Shown in pieces: positions 41,624 to 50,824 of a DNA stretch of 64,000 nt (its first letter is position 1; each line of letters opens with the position of its first letter). The notes below the pieces were generated by a model. That model was not told the origin of the DNA and searched no databases. It saw nothing but the letters and a program-made list of their open reading frames with translations. This DNA comes from Leptospira venezuelensis. GTDB lineage: Bacteria > Spirochaetota > Leptospiria > Leptospirales > Leptospiraceae. The position numbers and the translations under genes were made by a program. Where the stretch lies: positions 620,001-684,000 of the forward strand of contig NZ_NETS01000010.1 in assembly GCF_002150035.1 (NCBI RefSeq), in the 5' to 3' direction.

Positions 41624-42859
41624 ATGCACACGCAAACTTCCCAATTTTACTTCGATACCGAAAAAGAGTACGGAGCATTTAACTATGAACCTCTTCCAGT
41701 TGTCTTAGAGAAAGGGAAAGGTATCTTTCTTTGGGATACAGATGGAAAAAAATATTTCGATTTTTTATCCGCATACAGCGCGGTGAACCAAGGACATTGC
41801 CATCCTAAAATTATAGAAACATTAAAGACCCAATCTGAAAAACTAACTCTTACTTCCAGAGCATTCTATAATGATCAACTTGGCCCCATGGAAAAATTTT
41901 TATGTGATACATTTGGATTCGATAGAATGGTTCCGATGAACACGGGAGTAGAAGCTGCAGAAACTTCTGTCAAGCTCGCAAGAAGATGGGGTTACCAAGT
42001 TAAAAAAATCCCGACCGATAAAGCTAAAATCGTTTTTGCTTCCGGAAATTTTTGGGGAAGAAGTATAGGTGCAATCTCCGCATCCACAGATCTAACTAGC
42101 AGAGGAGATTTTGGACCTTTCGTTCCAGGATTTTCTATCATTCCATTTAACGATCCGGAAGCCTTAAAAAAAGAATTAGAAGATCCTAATGTAGCTGCAT
42201 TTATGGTGGAGCCAATCCAAGGAGAAGCTGGGGTAATCGTTCCAACAGAAGGTTATTTAACAGAAGTTCGCAAACTTTGCTCAGAGCGAAATGTACTTCT
42301 GATCTTGGACGAAGTGCAAACCGGTCTTGGTAGAACCGGAAAACTTTTGGCTGCAGACTATGAAAATGTGAAGCCGGATCTGCTCGTATTGGGAAAAGCA
42401 TTGTCCGGAGGAACTCTTCCTGTTTCCGCAGTTTTAGGTTCTGATGAGATTATTCTTACCCTAAAACCGGGAACCCATGGTTCCACATTCGGCGGAAATC
42501 CTTTGGCTGCAGCTGTCGCCAAAACAGCTGTCCAAGTGTTATTAGAAGAAAACTTATCAGAGAACTCGGACATACGAGGAAAAGAATTTCGATCTTCTCT
42601 GCAAGTTCTGAAATCGGAATATCCTGATAAAGTAAAAGAGATCAGAGGGAAAGGATTGTTAAACGCAGTAGAATTTTTTCCCGATGCGACAGGACCGAGA
42701 GCGAAAAAAATCTGCTACAAATTATTAGAATCGGGAATTCTCGCGAAACAAACTCATGATCACACGATCCGATTCGCTCCTCCTCTTTGTATTTCCAAAA
42801 CTGAATTAGAAGAAGCGACTTCTCTCATTCTCCAGACAATCCGTAAAACCCTTGACTAA
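41624..42859 (+). CDS. rocD: Ornithine--oxo-acid transaminase (RocD)
   Basis: 411 residues. PLP-dependent enzyme converting ornithine and 2-oxoglutarate to glutamate semialdehyde and glutamate. Typical motifs: FLSAYSAVNQGHCHPKI, PMNTGVEAAETSVKLARRWG, LILDEVQTGLGRTGKLLA, PLP Lys in LVLGKALSGGTLPVSAVLG, and HGSTFGGNPLAAAVA. ATG at 41624 is preferred to a TTG at 41600 because family members start at this point. It lies upstream of the zinc-ribbon gene on the same strand. Pathway neighbours are not present. Confidence 0.94.
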   Translation: MHTQTSQFYFDTEKEYGAFNYEPLPVVLEKGKGIFLWDTDGKKYFDFLSAYSAVNQGHCHPKIIETLKTQSEKLTLTSRAFYNDQLGPMEKFLCDTFGFDRMVPMNTGVEAAETSVKLARRWGYQVKKIPTDKAKIVFASGNFWGRSIGAISASTDLTSRGDFGPFVPGFSIIPFNDPEALKKELEDPNVAAFMVEPIQGEAGVIVPTEGYLTEVRKLCSERNVLLILDEVQTGLGRTGKLLAADYENVKPDLLVLGKALSGGTLPVSAVLGSDEIILTLKPGTHGSTFGGNPLAAAVAKTAVQVLLEENLSENSDIRGKEFRSSLQVLKSEYPDKVKEIRGKGLLNAVEFFPDATGPRAKKICYKLLESGILAKQTHDHTIRFAPPLCISKTELEEATSLILQTIRKTLD

Positions 42860-42885
42860 TCTTTCGAATTCGTTTTTTTAAAAGA

Positions 42886-43215
42886 ATGTCAGCTGAAGAC
42901 AAAAAGTACATCCGGGTCTGGCAAAAACTGAGCGTCAGCGAAGTTTCTTCTCAATTGATGATCATAGATGATCTATATGGAACTTGCGGAAAATGTAAAC
43001 ATCTGGGACTGAATTATACCAAGGACAAGGCTTGTCCTGAATGCGGGACCAAATTTAAATATCTGGCTACCAACTTAAAATCTCCTGGAGATATCGCTAA
43101 AGTACTAGCAAGAATAGAAAAAGAGAATTTAGATTTTGTACTGATCGATAGAGAAGACTACACCTTGTCCAAAGCAAAAGATGCAGTGAAGGATTTATTC
43201 AAATCTAACGACTGA
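42886..43215 (+). CDS. Small zinc-ribbon protein of unknown function
   Basis: 109 residues. Two CxxC pairs, CGKC and CPEC (in YGTCGKCKHLGLNYTKDKAC and PECGTKFKYL), would bind one zinc. The flanks are a helical N-terminus (VSEVSSQLMIIDD) and a C-terminal region DFVLIDREDYTLSKAKDAVK. No enzymatic motif is visible. It lies 27 bases after rocD and may be cotranscribed. Possible roles are nucleic-acid or protein binding. No name can be given. Confidence 0.78.
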   Translation: MSAEDKKYIRVWQKLSVSEVSSQLMIIDDLYGTCGKCKHLGLNYTKDKACPECGTKFKYLATNLKSPGDIAKVLARIEKENLDFVLIDREDYTLSKAKDAVKDLFKSND

Positions 43216-43356
43216 AAATTCTCTTGGAGCATTACTCCCTCATTCTCTGGATACGGAAATTCATATTAAAAAGTGAATGGACTAGATTCATTTAATAATT
43301 TCTTTTTGTAATATCCTTCCAATAAAACTAATTTAAGGGGAACTCATACCGAAAAG

Positions 43357-45135
43357 ATGGAACATCATTCACTTACTCTATTAGTTGATATCGCCCTTAG
43401 TATTATTTTCGCGACTTTCTTCGCAATCATAGCAAAAGCATTCAAACAACCTCTCGTCTTAGGTTATGTAATCGCCGGGTTAATCATCGGCCCATTATTC
43501 GGACCATATGTAGGCGGAAAGCTGACCATCGGTTATGTTAAAAGCGAAGAAAGTATAGAACTGATCTCTGAGATCGGTTTGATCCTTTTATTGTTTATCA
43601 TCGGTTTAGAGATCGATCTAAAAGAATTGGCAAGAATGGGACGCTCCATGTTTGCTCTGGGAGTTTTACAATTCTTCTTAGGAGTCGCAGCGGCTTGGTT
43701 TGCGTTCCGCACATTCTTCCCTCCTGCTCCTGGAAATTTTGATCTTCTCTACTTTGCGATTGCACTCTCGCTAAGTTCTACTATGATCGTAGTCAAACTA
43801 TTACATGATAAGTTTGAAATTAGCACTGTAGCCGGACGACTTACGATCGGTGTCTTGGTCTTACAAGATATTTGGGCAATTCTATTTATGGGGATCCAAC
43901 CTGATTTGCAAGATCCTCAGATCCTGAATGTACTCGGATCCTTAGTGAAAGGTATTGCTCTCGTTGCGGTTGCTTTCGCAGTCAGCCGTTTCATTCTATC
44001 CAAACTTTTCCTTTTTGCTGCTTCCAAACCTGAATTGGTTTTGATCACTTCGATTGCTTGGTGTTTCTTTTTATGCGGCGTTGCAGAAAAACTCCAGCTT
44101 TCGAAAGAAATGGGAGCATTGATCGCAGGTGTGAGTATCGCGGCCTTCCCTTATGGCGCGGACGTGATCAGCAAACTTTCCGGAATCAGGGACTTCTTCA
44201 TTACATTATTCTTCGTAGCTCTTGGGATGAAAATCCAAGCACCAAGTGCAAGTGACTTAGGCCTCGCATTCTTAGCTGTTGGATTTGTTTTAGTGAGCAG
44301 GGTTATAATCATTGCTCCTACTGTATTTTTCTCAGGCAAAGGTTTAAGAGCCGGTATTGTTGCAGGACTCAACCTGGCACAAATTTCAGAATTCTCATTG
44401 GTGATCTTAGCTTTGGGAGTTCAAAAAGAACATATTGGAAAAGATCTACAAGCGATCGTTCTGACTTCTATGATCATCGCTTCTATTATCTCCACTTATG
44501 TGATCTTGTTCAATGATACGATCGCAAGAGGAATTATCTCCTTCTTATCTCTGTTTGGAGTGAAAGAAAACAAAGAGCCTCTAGAGTCCCAAGTTACCGG
44601 AGAGACCAAAAGAGATATCGTAGTTTTAGGATATTTCAGGATCGCACAAGGTCTGATCGACGGAATAGAAGATGATAAACCTAGTTGGCTAAAAAGAATG
44701 TTGGTAGTGGACTTTAATCCAATCTATAGACAAACTTTGGAATCTAAAGGGATTCGTTGGGCTTATGGAGACTTAGCAAATCCTGAAAGTCTTCACCATT
44801 TAGGAATTGAAGAAGCAAGATATATTGTTTGTACAGTGTCGGATATGATCCTAAAAGGAACTACCAACCGTAGATTGTTAGAGTCCTTAAAAAGTATCTG
44901 CAGACATCACCAACCTAAGATCATCTTAACTACGGATGATCCAAAAGAAGCAGAAGTTCTTAGAAATAATGGAGCAGCCCACGTAATCGTTCCAGGTAAA
45001 ATTTCAGGGCTTTCTCTATTTACTGAATTGTCCGGAATGGTAGATGATAATGGAAGCACCACAATTGCGAAATCTGCAAAGGGCAAACCTAAAAAAACTA
45101 CGTCCAATAAGAAGAAGGTCAAAAAGACCAAGTAG
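43357..45135 (+). CDS. Kef-type cation:proton antiporter with degenerate RCK motif
   Basis: 592 residues. The CPA2 membrane domain spans residues 1-385 with SLSSTMIVVKLLHDKFE and VLQDIWAILFMGIQ. The cytoplasmic RCK domain starts near residue 415 but its nucleotide-binding turn reads LGYFRIAQG rather than GxGxxG, so NAD binding is probably lost or altered. A Lys-rich tail follows (KPKKTTSNKKKVKKTK). It differs from the 29006 gene in this respect. The ATG at 43357 has AAGGGG about 15 bases upstream. It is followed by a DUF1289 gene 8 bases downstream. Confidence 0.92.
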   Translation: MEHHSLTLLVDIALSIIFATFFAIIAKAFKQPLVLGYVIAGLIIGPLFGPYVGGKLTIGYVKSEESIELISEIGLILLLFIIGLEIDLKELARMGRSMFALGVLQFFLGVAAAWFAFRTFFPPAPGNFDLLYFAIALSLSSTMIVVKLLHDKFEISTVAGRLTIGVLVLQDIWAILFMGIQPDLQDPQILNVLGSLVKGIALVAVAFAVSRFILSKLFLFAASKPELVLITSIAWCFFLCGVAEKLQLSKEMGALIAGVSIAAFPYGADVISKLSGIRDFFITLFFVALGMKIQAPSASDLGLAFLAVGFVLVSRVIIIAPTVFFSGKGLRAGIVAGLNLAQISEFSLVILALGVQKEHIGKDLQAIVLTSMIIASIISTYVILFNDTIARGIISFLSLFGVKENKEPLESQVTGETKRDIVVLGYFRIAQGLIDGIEDDKPSWLKRMLVVDFNPIYRQTLESKGIRWAYGDLANPESLHHLGIEEARYIVCTVSDMILKGTTNRRLLESLKSICRHHQPKIILTTDDPKEAEVLRNNGAAHVIVPGKISGLSLFTELSGMVDDNGSTTIAKSAKGKPKKTTSNKKKVKKTK

Positions 45136-45143
45136 TTCTTAGG

Positions 45144-45335
45144 ATGATTGTTCGTTCTCCGTGTATTAAAGTCTGCAATATGGATTATGAAACCGGTCTC
45201 TGCGAAGGTTGTTATCGCAGCTTAGAAGAGATCGGTCGATGGACCATGTATACGGAAGATGAAAGAAAGAACATCCGACTCAAAATAGAAGAGAGAAAAA
45301 TTTCCCTAGGAAAACCTTCTTTCAAAAATCCTTAA
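45144..45335 (+). CDS. DUF1289 small Cys-rich protein
   Basis: 63 residues. The pattern SPCIKVCNMDYETGLCEGCY then RSLEEIGRW is the DUF1289 signature; four Cys may bind iron-sulfur or zinc. Such proteins are very common and of unknown function. It follows the Kef gene by 8 bases on the same strand and is probably cotranscribed. It ends two bases from the convergent glycosyltransferase gene. Confidence 0.9.
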   Translation: MIVRSPCIKVCNMDYETGLCEGCYRSLEEIGRWTMYTEDERKNIRLKIEERKISLGKPSFKNP

Positions 45336-45336
45336 A

Positions 45337-46461
45337 TCAGCTCTTCACCAACCTTAAATATTCTTCTACAATTTCGGTTGCTGATTTTTTCCAATCGAAC
45401 CTCTTAGAATTTTTCAAACCTGCTTTGGTTTTTGAACTCAGAAGTTTGGGAGAATCTAATAACTTAACTAAGCCAGTTTCGAAAGAAACAGAATCTGTAG
45501 GATCAAAGAAAAATGCAGTATCTTCTAAAATTTCAGGAAGAACACTTGAGTTGGAAGAATATACAGGACAACCGCAAGACTGAGCTTCCACAGGAGGAAA
45601 TCCGAATCCTTCATATAACGAAGGATAAACAAGCAATCCTGCTGCAGAATATAAAGTAGCCAATTCTTGCTCAGACAGGTAAGGAACTAATTTAATTCTA
45701 TCTTCCCAACCTTTTGCATCTTCTATCAAATACTCGGGAAGTTTTCCGCCGGAGCCAGCGATCACCCAATCTAGTTTGATCTTTTTTTCGGACCAAAGCT
45801 TTTTAAAAGATTTAAGTACGAATCCTAAATTTTTATGCTCCTTTCCGATCCCAACGCTGAGCAAGTACCCAGGTTTCAATCCATACTGTTTCAGGAACTT
45901 CTTCTTTTCTAAATCACTTTTAGGAGAGAAATTTTTGGAATCTAACCCGTTATAGATGGTTCGTATTTGAGTTTGGGAAAAAGAAAAAACTTCGGTAATA
46001 TCTTTTGCAGTAAAATCGGAAACTGTAATAATCCTTTTGGCCTTCTTTCTTATGAGTAAAAAAACGAGCTTCATATATGCTTGTTTCAAAAAAGAAGAAT
46101 GGAACTGTTTCATTCTGAATGGAATGATATCGTGAATGGTAACAATACAACGATCTAAGAATCTTAAAGGGGCATTAAAATGTGGGATATCCAACAGGTC
46201 GAAATCTTTCATTTCAGGAATGCCGAACCATTCTTTAATAGAATAGATTCCCGTATTATATTCCAAAATTTCGTAAGAATTTAAAACCTTTGGAGAAAGA
46301 TTCTTTTTTATAAGATCAGGATTTCCAAGCAGAACGATCTGAATCCCTTTTTTAGAGGCAATATCTCCCAGCCAATTTAAAAGTCCTTTGACTCTGGAAC
46401 CAATCCCCGAATGGGAAATCATCCTTGCATCAAATCCTATTCTGATCCCTTTAGCCTTCAT
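45337..46461 (-). CDS. Glycosyltransferase family 1
   Basis: 374 residues with GT-B fold. The N-terminal domain opens with KGIRIGFDARMISHSGIGSR, and the C-terminal domain carries the nucleotide-sugar signature PSLYEGFGFPPVEAQSCGCP and VAGSGGKLPEYL. An EX7E-type pattern (E in YEGFG and E in VEAQS) is kept. The acceptor and sugar are unknown; it probably acts in envelope polysaccharide or glycolipid synthesis. It is isolated from other polysaccharide genes. The upstream region leads to the divergent folE gene. Confidence 0.92.
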   Translation of the reverse strand: MKAKGIRIGFDARMISHSGIGSRVKGLLNWLGDIASKKGIQIVLLGNPDLIKKNLSPKVLNSYEILEYNTGIYSIKEWFGIPEMKDFDLLDIPHFNAPLRFLDRCIVTIHDIIPFRMKQFHSSFLKQAYMKLVFLLIRKKAKRIITVSDFTAKDITEVFSFSQTQIRTIYNGLDSKNFSPKSDLEKKKFLKQYGLKPGYLLSVGIGKEHKNLGFVLKSFKKLWSEKKIKLDWVIAGSGGKLPEYLIEDAKGWEDRIKLVPYLSEQELATLYSAAGLLVYPSLYEGFGFPPVEAQSCGCPVYSSNSSVLPEILEDTAFFFDPTDSVSFETGLVKLLDSPKLLSSKTKAGLKNSKRFDWKKSATEIVEEYLRLVKS

Positions 46462-46542
46462 GGAAAGTTAAACCATCGTATAGGATGAAGTCGGAATGGC
46501 AAGCCAATCGCTTTTCCCCTTGAAAAGAGAAGTAAATTACCA

Positions 46543-46562
46543 AGACTTGTCCAGACGAGTCT
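46543..46562. promoter_or_regulatory. Inverted repeat in the folE promoter region
   Basis: AGACTTGTC (46543-46551) and GACGAGTCT (46554-46562) are reverse complements but for one base, around CA. It lies 40 bases upstream of the folE start and could be a regulator site. No known consensus was matched. Confidence 0.35.
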
Positions 46563-46601
46563 AACTACATACATTTTCAAAGCGAAGAACGGAGAGACAC
46601 C

Positions 46602-47153
46602 TTGGAAAACGAAGTAACGAGTATATTAAAAGCAATCGGAGAAGATCCGAATAGAGAAGGACTTTTAAACACTCCTAAAAGGGTCCGGAAAGCTTATGAA
46701 TTCCTGACTTCTGGTTATAAGGCAGACATTGATACGATTGTAAATGGAGCAATCTTCGAAGAGGACAGCCAAGGTATGGTTCTTGTCCGAGATATCGAAA
46801 TGTATTCTCTTTGTGAACATCATCTTCTTCCTTTTTTTGGAAAGGCTCACGTAGGTTATATTCCAAATAAAAAGATCATAGGGATTTCCAAAATCCCTCG
46901 TATTGTAGACGTATTTGCGAGAAGGTTACAGGTCCAAGAAAGAATGACTGAACAAATAGCTTACGCCCTCATGGAAGTTTTGGATCCTTTGGGCGTCGCT
47001 GTTGTCATCAAAGCAAAACATCTTTGCATGATGATGAGAGGAGTAGAAAAACAAAACTCCGAACTTTTCACTTCCTGTATGCTCGGAGAATTTAAAACAA
47101 ATATGGTGACTAGGAGCGAGTTTCTGGATTTAATTCGGACCGGTTCTACCTAG
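46602..47153 (+). CDS. folE: GTP cyclohydrolase I (FolE)
   Basis: 183 residues. First step of tetrahydrofolate synthesis from GTP. Zinc ligands are seen: Cys and His in MYSLCEHHLLPFFGKAHVGY and Cys in CMMMRGVEKQNSELFTS. The start is TTG at 46602, with CGGAG 7-11 bases upstream; no ATG fits. It works in the same pathway as pabBC at the left of the window but is not linked to it. Upstream there is an inverted repeat at 46543. The end overlaps the convergent DUF374 gene by 8 bases. Confidence 0.95.
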   Translation: MENEVTSILKAIGEDPNREGLLNTPKRVRKAYEFLTSGYKADIDTIVNGAIFEEDSQGMVLVRDIEMYSLCEHHLLPFFGKAHVGYIPNKKIIGISKIPRIVDVFARRLQVQERMTEQIAYALMEVLDPLGVAVVIKAKHLCMMMRGVEKQNSELFTSCMLGEFKTNMVTRSEFLDLIRTGST

Positions 47154-47850
47154 AAGATTTTGCTCTAAGTTCTTCTGCTTTTTGCTCTGCCCGATTTTTA
47201 TTTTCGAGCATTGCTTTCTCAACTCTTAATCTTTCTCTTTCGAAACCAGCCTCGTCTAGATCCCTTGGGACCATAAGAGGCTCTCCGTAAGAGATCACAA
47301 ATGTTGTGAAAGGTTTTGGGATCCTGTGTTTATCCCAAGACTTCTCTGCAATCCATTGTTTTGTACATTCATAATGAAAAGGTAAGATAGGGACCTGAGA
47401 AACTTGAGCTGCCGCAATGACTCCTGGCTGAACAATCCAAGCAGGTCCTCTTGGTCCATCAGGCGTAAATGCAGCTGGAAGATTTTTTCTCAAGTGAACG
47501 ATCATTGCCTTGAGTGCTTTTGATCCACCTTTGGAGGAACTCCCACGAATGCTTCCATTACCGAATCTATGCACTACTCCGGTGATAAAATCACCGTCTT
47601 TAGATTCAGAGATCAAAACGGCTAGCTTACGATTTTTATTCAAGTATGGTGAATAAAGGACATTCGTATGCCAAACACATAGGATAAACGGCTTCTTCAA
47701 AGGATAAAGAGAGTTAAAATGCTCCTTTCCTATTTCCACCTTTCTTGAGGTGAGTCCGATGATCCTTTGTAAAAAAACTACAAGAGTTGGCACCAGCCAA
47801 ACTATGAATCTACGCTTAAAACTTTCCCGAGTATCCAATTTTTCTGACAT
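47146..47850 (-). CDS. DUF374 lysophospholipid acyltransferase-like protein
   Basis: 234 residues. The family motifs are VWHTNVLYSPYLNKNRKLA, LISESKDGDFITGVVHRFG then SIRGSSSKGGSKAL, and FTPDGPRGPAWIVQPGVIAAA. DUF374 belongs to the LPLAT acyltransferase superfamily and may transfer acyl chains in envelope lipid or lipid A synthesis. An N-terminal hydrophobic anchor lies at residues 12-30. It converges with folE, with 8 bases overlapped. Acyl acceptor unknown. Confidence 0.88.
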   Translation of the reverse strand: MSEKLDTRESFKRRFIVWLVPTLVVFLQRIIGLTSRKVEIGKEHFNSLYPLKKPFILCVWHTNVLYSPYLNKNRKLAVLISESKDGDFITGVVHRFGNGSIRGSSSKGGSKALKAMIVHLRKNLPAAFTPDGPRGPAWIVQPGVIAAAQVSQVPILPFHYECTKQWIAEKSWDKHRIPKPFTTFVISYGEPLMVPRDLDEAGFERERLRVEKAMLENKNRAEQKAEELRAKSSR

Positions 47851-48003
47851 TGAGGCGAGCCTGCTGAAATGCGGTCGGGGAGCATTCTTTTTTTTACGTA
47901 ACAGGCGAGATTTTATATAAAAACTCTATTAAAAGTTAATTAGAGAATGAGTGGACAATACTGAAATTAAAAAGTTTCGTATTCGATTGCGAAGGAATCA
48001 GCC

Positions 48004-49971
48004 ATGTCGAAAGAAAGAATCGTCCAGCCGTTCGCCAATTTCAAGAAAACGGCAAATATCAACCTCAAAGATTATAAAGCATTATATAAAGAATCCATAG
48101 AGAACCCTAAAAAATTTTGGGCTAGAGAAGCTTCTACCCGACTTACATGGTTCAAAAAGTGGAACAAGGTTTTAGACCACGATTTTAAGAATGCAAAAGT
48201 AAAATGGTTCGAAGGAGGCAAGATCAATGTCTCTTATAATTGTTTGGACCGCTACATAGATACTCCCCTAAAAAACAAGGCAGCTATCATTTGGGAAGGT
48301 GATAATCCTCAGGAATCCAAAACATATACCTATTACGACCTTTACCGTGAAGTGAATAAGTTCGCAAACGTTCTGAAAAATTCAGGAATTCGAAAAGGTG
48401 ATGTGGTCATGGTTTATTTGCCTATGATCCCTGAACTCGCCATTACAATTCTTGCATGTACTCGGATTGGAGCAATTCACTCTGTGGTCTTCGGAGGTTT
48501 TTCTCCGGAAGCTCTGCAAAGTAGAATCGAAGATTGTAAACCAAGACTGATCATAACTTCCGATGGAGGTTATAGAGGTGGTAAAAGTTTGGATCTAAAA
48601 AAAGCGGTCGACACTGCTTTGGATCAATCTTCTGAAAAAGTAAATAATGTGATCGTAATCAGGAGGACAAGCCAAGAAACGGAACTTAACTGGAAAGAAG
48701 GAAGAGATCGTTGGTGGCATTATCTAATGAACGATCCAAACCTTCCTGCATATTGCAAGCCAGAGCAAATGGATTCCGAAGACCCATTGTTTATTCTTTA
48801 TACTTCTGGCTCTACCGGAAAACCCAAAGGAGTTCTTCATACAACTGGAGGATATCTTCTCGGGGTCAATATGACCTTTCATTATGTTTTCGATATCAAA
48901 CCTACAGATACATATTGGTGTACTGCCGATATTGGTTGGGTAACAGGTCACAGTTATTTAGTGTACGGTCCACTTTCTAATGGAGCTACTTCTGTAATGT
49001 TTGAAGGAGTTCCTACTTATCCTGATGCAGGAAGATTTTGGGACGTAATAGACAAACATGGAGTGACAGTATTTTATACTGCACCTACCGCGATACGTTC
49101 TTTGATGAGAGAAGGAACAGATCCTATCGAAAAAAGAAACCTTAGCTCTCTTAGATTGATTGGATCAGTTGGAGAGCCAATCAACCCAGAAGCTTGGGAA
49201 TGGTACTTTAAAAATATTGGAAAATCCAAATGTCCGATCGTAGACACTTGGTGGCAGACAGAAACCGGAGCGATCATGATCTCTCCGTTGCCGGGAGCAA
49301 TCGCACAAAAACCTGGATCAGCAACTCTTCCATTTTTCGGGGTACAACCTGTTCTATTAGATGATGAAGGAAAAGAGATCAACTCCAAGGGAGAAGTTTC
49401 CGGCAATCTGGCGATAAAATCTCCTTGGCCTTCTATGATGAGAGGAGTGTTTAAGGATCCGAAAAGATTTTTCGATACCTACTTCTCCATTTATAAAGGG
49501 TATTATTTTACCGGGGACGGGGCAAGAAGAGACAAAGACGGATACTATTGGATCACAGGTCGTGTGGACGATGTAATCAATGTATCAGGTCATAGAATCG
49601 GCTCCGCAGAAGTGGAGAGCGCGCTTGTAGAAAATCATTCAGTAGCTGAAGCGGCCGTTGTAGGATTTCCACATGATATTAAAGGCCAAGGAATTTATGC
49701 ATACGTTACTGTGAAAGAAGGTGTGACCACAAATGATTCTCTCAAAAAAGAACTGATCGCTACTGTCGAAAAAATGATCGGTAAGATTGCGAGACCAGAT
49801 GTGATTCATTGGGCGCCTGGGCTTCCTAAAACTAGATCCGGAAAAATTATGAGAAGGATCTTACGTAAAATTGCTTCCAGCGAGTTCGAAGGTTTAGGAG
49901 ATATCTCTACCTTAGCAGATCCAAGTGTTGTAGAAAAATTAATAGAAGATAAGAAGAAGTATCACAGTTGA
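48004..49971 (+). CDS. acs: Acetyl-CoA synthetase
   Basis: 655 residues. Converts acetate, ATP and CoA to acetyl-CoA. The AMP-binding P-loop-like motif LYTSGSTGKPKG, the WTGHSY region, the adenylation signature GRVDDVINVSGHRIG, and the acetyl-regulated Lys in KTRSGKIMRRILR are all present. The family length is about 650. Acetate use matters for leptospires, which rely on fatty-acid-derived acetyl units, although this gene alone does not show that. The TTGA at its end couples it to the BtuF-like gene. Confidence 0.96.
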   Translation: MSKERIVQPFANFKKTANINLKDYKALYKESIENPKKFWAREASTRLTWFKKWNKVLDHDFKNAKVKWFEGGKINVSYNCLDRYIDTPLKNKAAIIWEGDNPQESKTYTYYDLYREVNKFANVLKNSGIRKGDVVMVYLPMIPELAITILACTRIGAIHSVVFGGFSPEALQSRIEDCKPRLIITSDGGYRGGKSLDLKKAVDTALDQSSEKVNNVIVIRRTSQETELNWKEGRDRWWHYLMNDPNLPAYCKPEQMDSEDPLFILYTSGSTGKPKGVLHTTGGYLLGVNMTFHYVFDIKPTDTYWCTADIGWVTGHSYLVYGPLSNGATSVMFEGVPTYPDAGRFWDVIDKHGVTVFYTAPTAIRSLMREGTDPIEKRNLSSLRLIGSVGEPINPEAWEWYFKNIGKSKCPIVDTWWQTETGAIMISPLPGAIAQKPGSATLPFFGVQPVLLDDEGKEINSKGEVSGNLAIKSPWPSMMRGVFKDPKRFFDTYFSIYKGYYFTGDGARRDKDGYYWITGRVDDVINVSGHRIGSAEVESALVENHSVAEAAVVGFPHDIKGQGIYAYVTVKEGVTTNDSLKKELIATVEKMIGKIARPDVIHWAPGLPKTRSGKIMRRILRKIASSEFEGLGDISTLADPSVVEKLIEDKKKYHS

Positions 49972-50765
49972 GTAGAATCGGTCCGCAAAGAATCGTATGT
50001 TTGACTGAAGAGACTACTGAACTTCTCTATTTATTAGGAGAGGAAGATCGTATCGTGGGTATCTCAGCGTATACTGAAAGACCTCCTAAGGCAAAAGAAG
50101 AAAAACCAAGAGTCTCCGCTTTTATTAACGGAAATATAAAGAGGATCAAAGAACTAGATCCAGACCTGGTAGTCGGTTTCTCGGATATTCAGGCACAACT
50201 TTCTCATGATCTTGTGAAAGAAGGGCTAAACGTTCTAATAACCAATCAAAGAAGTTTAGGGGAAATTTTCCAAACGATTTTGATGGTGGGCGCCTTGATT
50301 GGAAAATCTGATCAAGTTTCTAAACTCATCGAATCGTATAAGAAAAAGTTAAACGAGATAAAAGAGCGTTCTTCTTCTAAACCTAAACTAAAGGTATTTT
50401 TCCAAGAATGGGATCATCCGATTATCACAGGGATCAGATGGGTTTCTGAGCTATTGGAGATCGTCGGAGGGTTGGATTGTTTCGGTCATTTAAAAGAAAA
50501 GTCCTTGGCCAAAGACAGAATCATAAGTCTTCATGAAGTAGCTGATGCAAAACCTGATTTGATCATCGGTAGTTGGTGCGGAAAACCTATGGATTTTGAA
50601 TGGGTCCGTAGCAGAGATGAATGGAAAGACATTCCTGCGATCAAGAATGATAAAATTTTCGAAATGGACCCTGCAATCATTTTGCAACCAGGACCTGCCT
50701 TATTCGAAGAAGGTATCCTAGAAATGGATCGTATTTTAGAAGAAGTAAGAAATTCTCTTTCTTAA
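49968..50765 (+). CDS. BtuF-like cobalamin/metal-chelate-binding protein
   Basis: 265 residues, beginning at a TTG whose last base overlaps the acs stop. The fold is that of periplasmic binding proteins of the BtuF/FhuD type: RIVCLTEETTELLYLLGEED then RIVGISAYTERPP and DPDLVVGFSDIQ. No signal peptide is visible, so the protein may stay in the cytoplasm or rely on an unseen start. No permease or ATPase gene is adjacent. Ligand is probably cobalamin or a similar chelate (inference). Confidence 0.8.
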   Translation: MSRIGPQRIVCLTEETTELLYLLGEEDRIVGISAYTERPPKAKEEKPRVSAFINGNIKRIKELDPDLVVGFSDIQAQLSHDLVKEGLNVLITNQRSLGEIFQTILMVGALIGKSDQVSKLIESYKKKLNEIKERSSSKPKLKVFFQEWDHPIITGIRWVSELLEIVGGLDCFGHLKEKSLAKDRIISLHEVADAKPDLIIGSWCGKPMDFEWVRSRDEWKDIPAIKNDKIFEMDPAIILQPGPALFEEGILEMDRILEEVRNSLS

Positions 50766-50824
50766 GATCCTAAAGTAATATTAGGCGAATTTAATAAATT
50801 AAAATCAAATCTGCCGGAAGGTGA

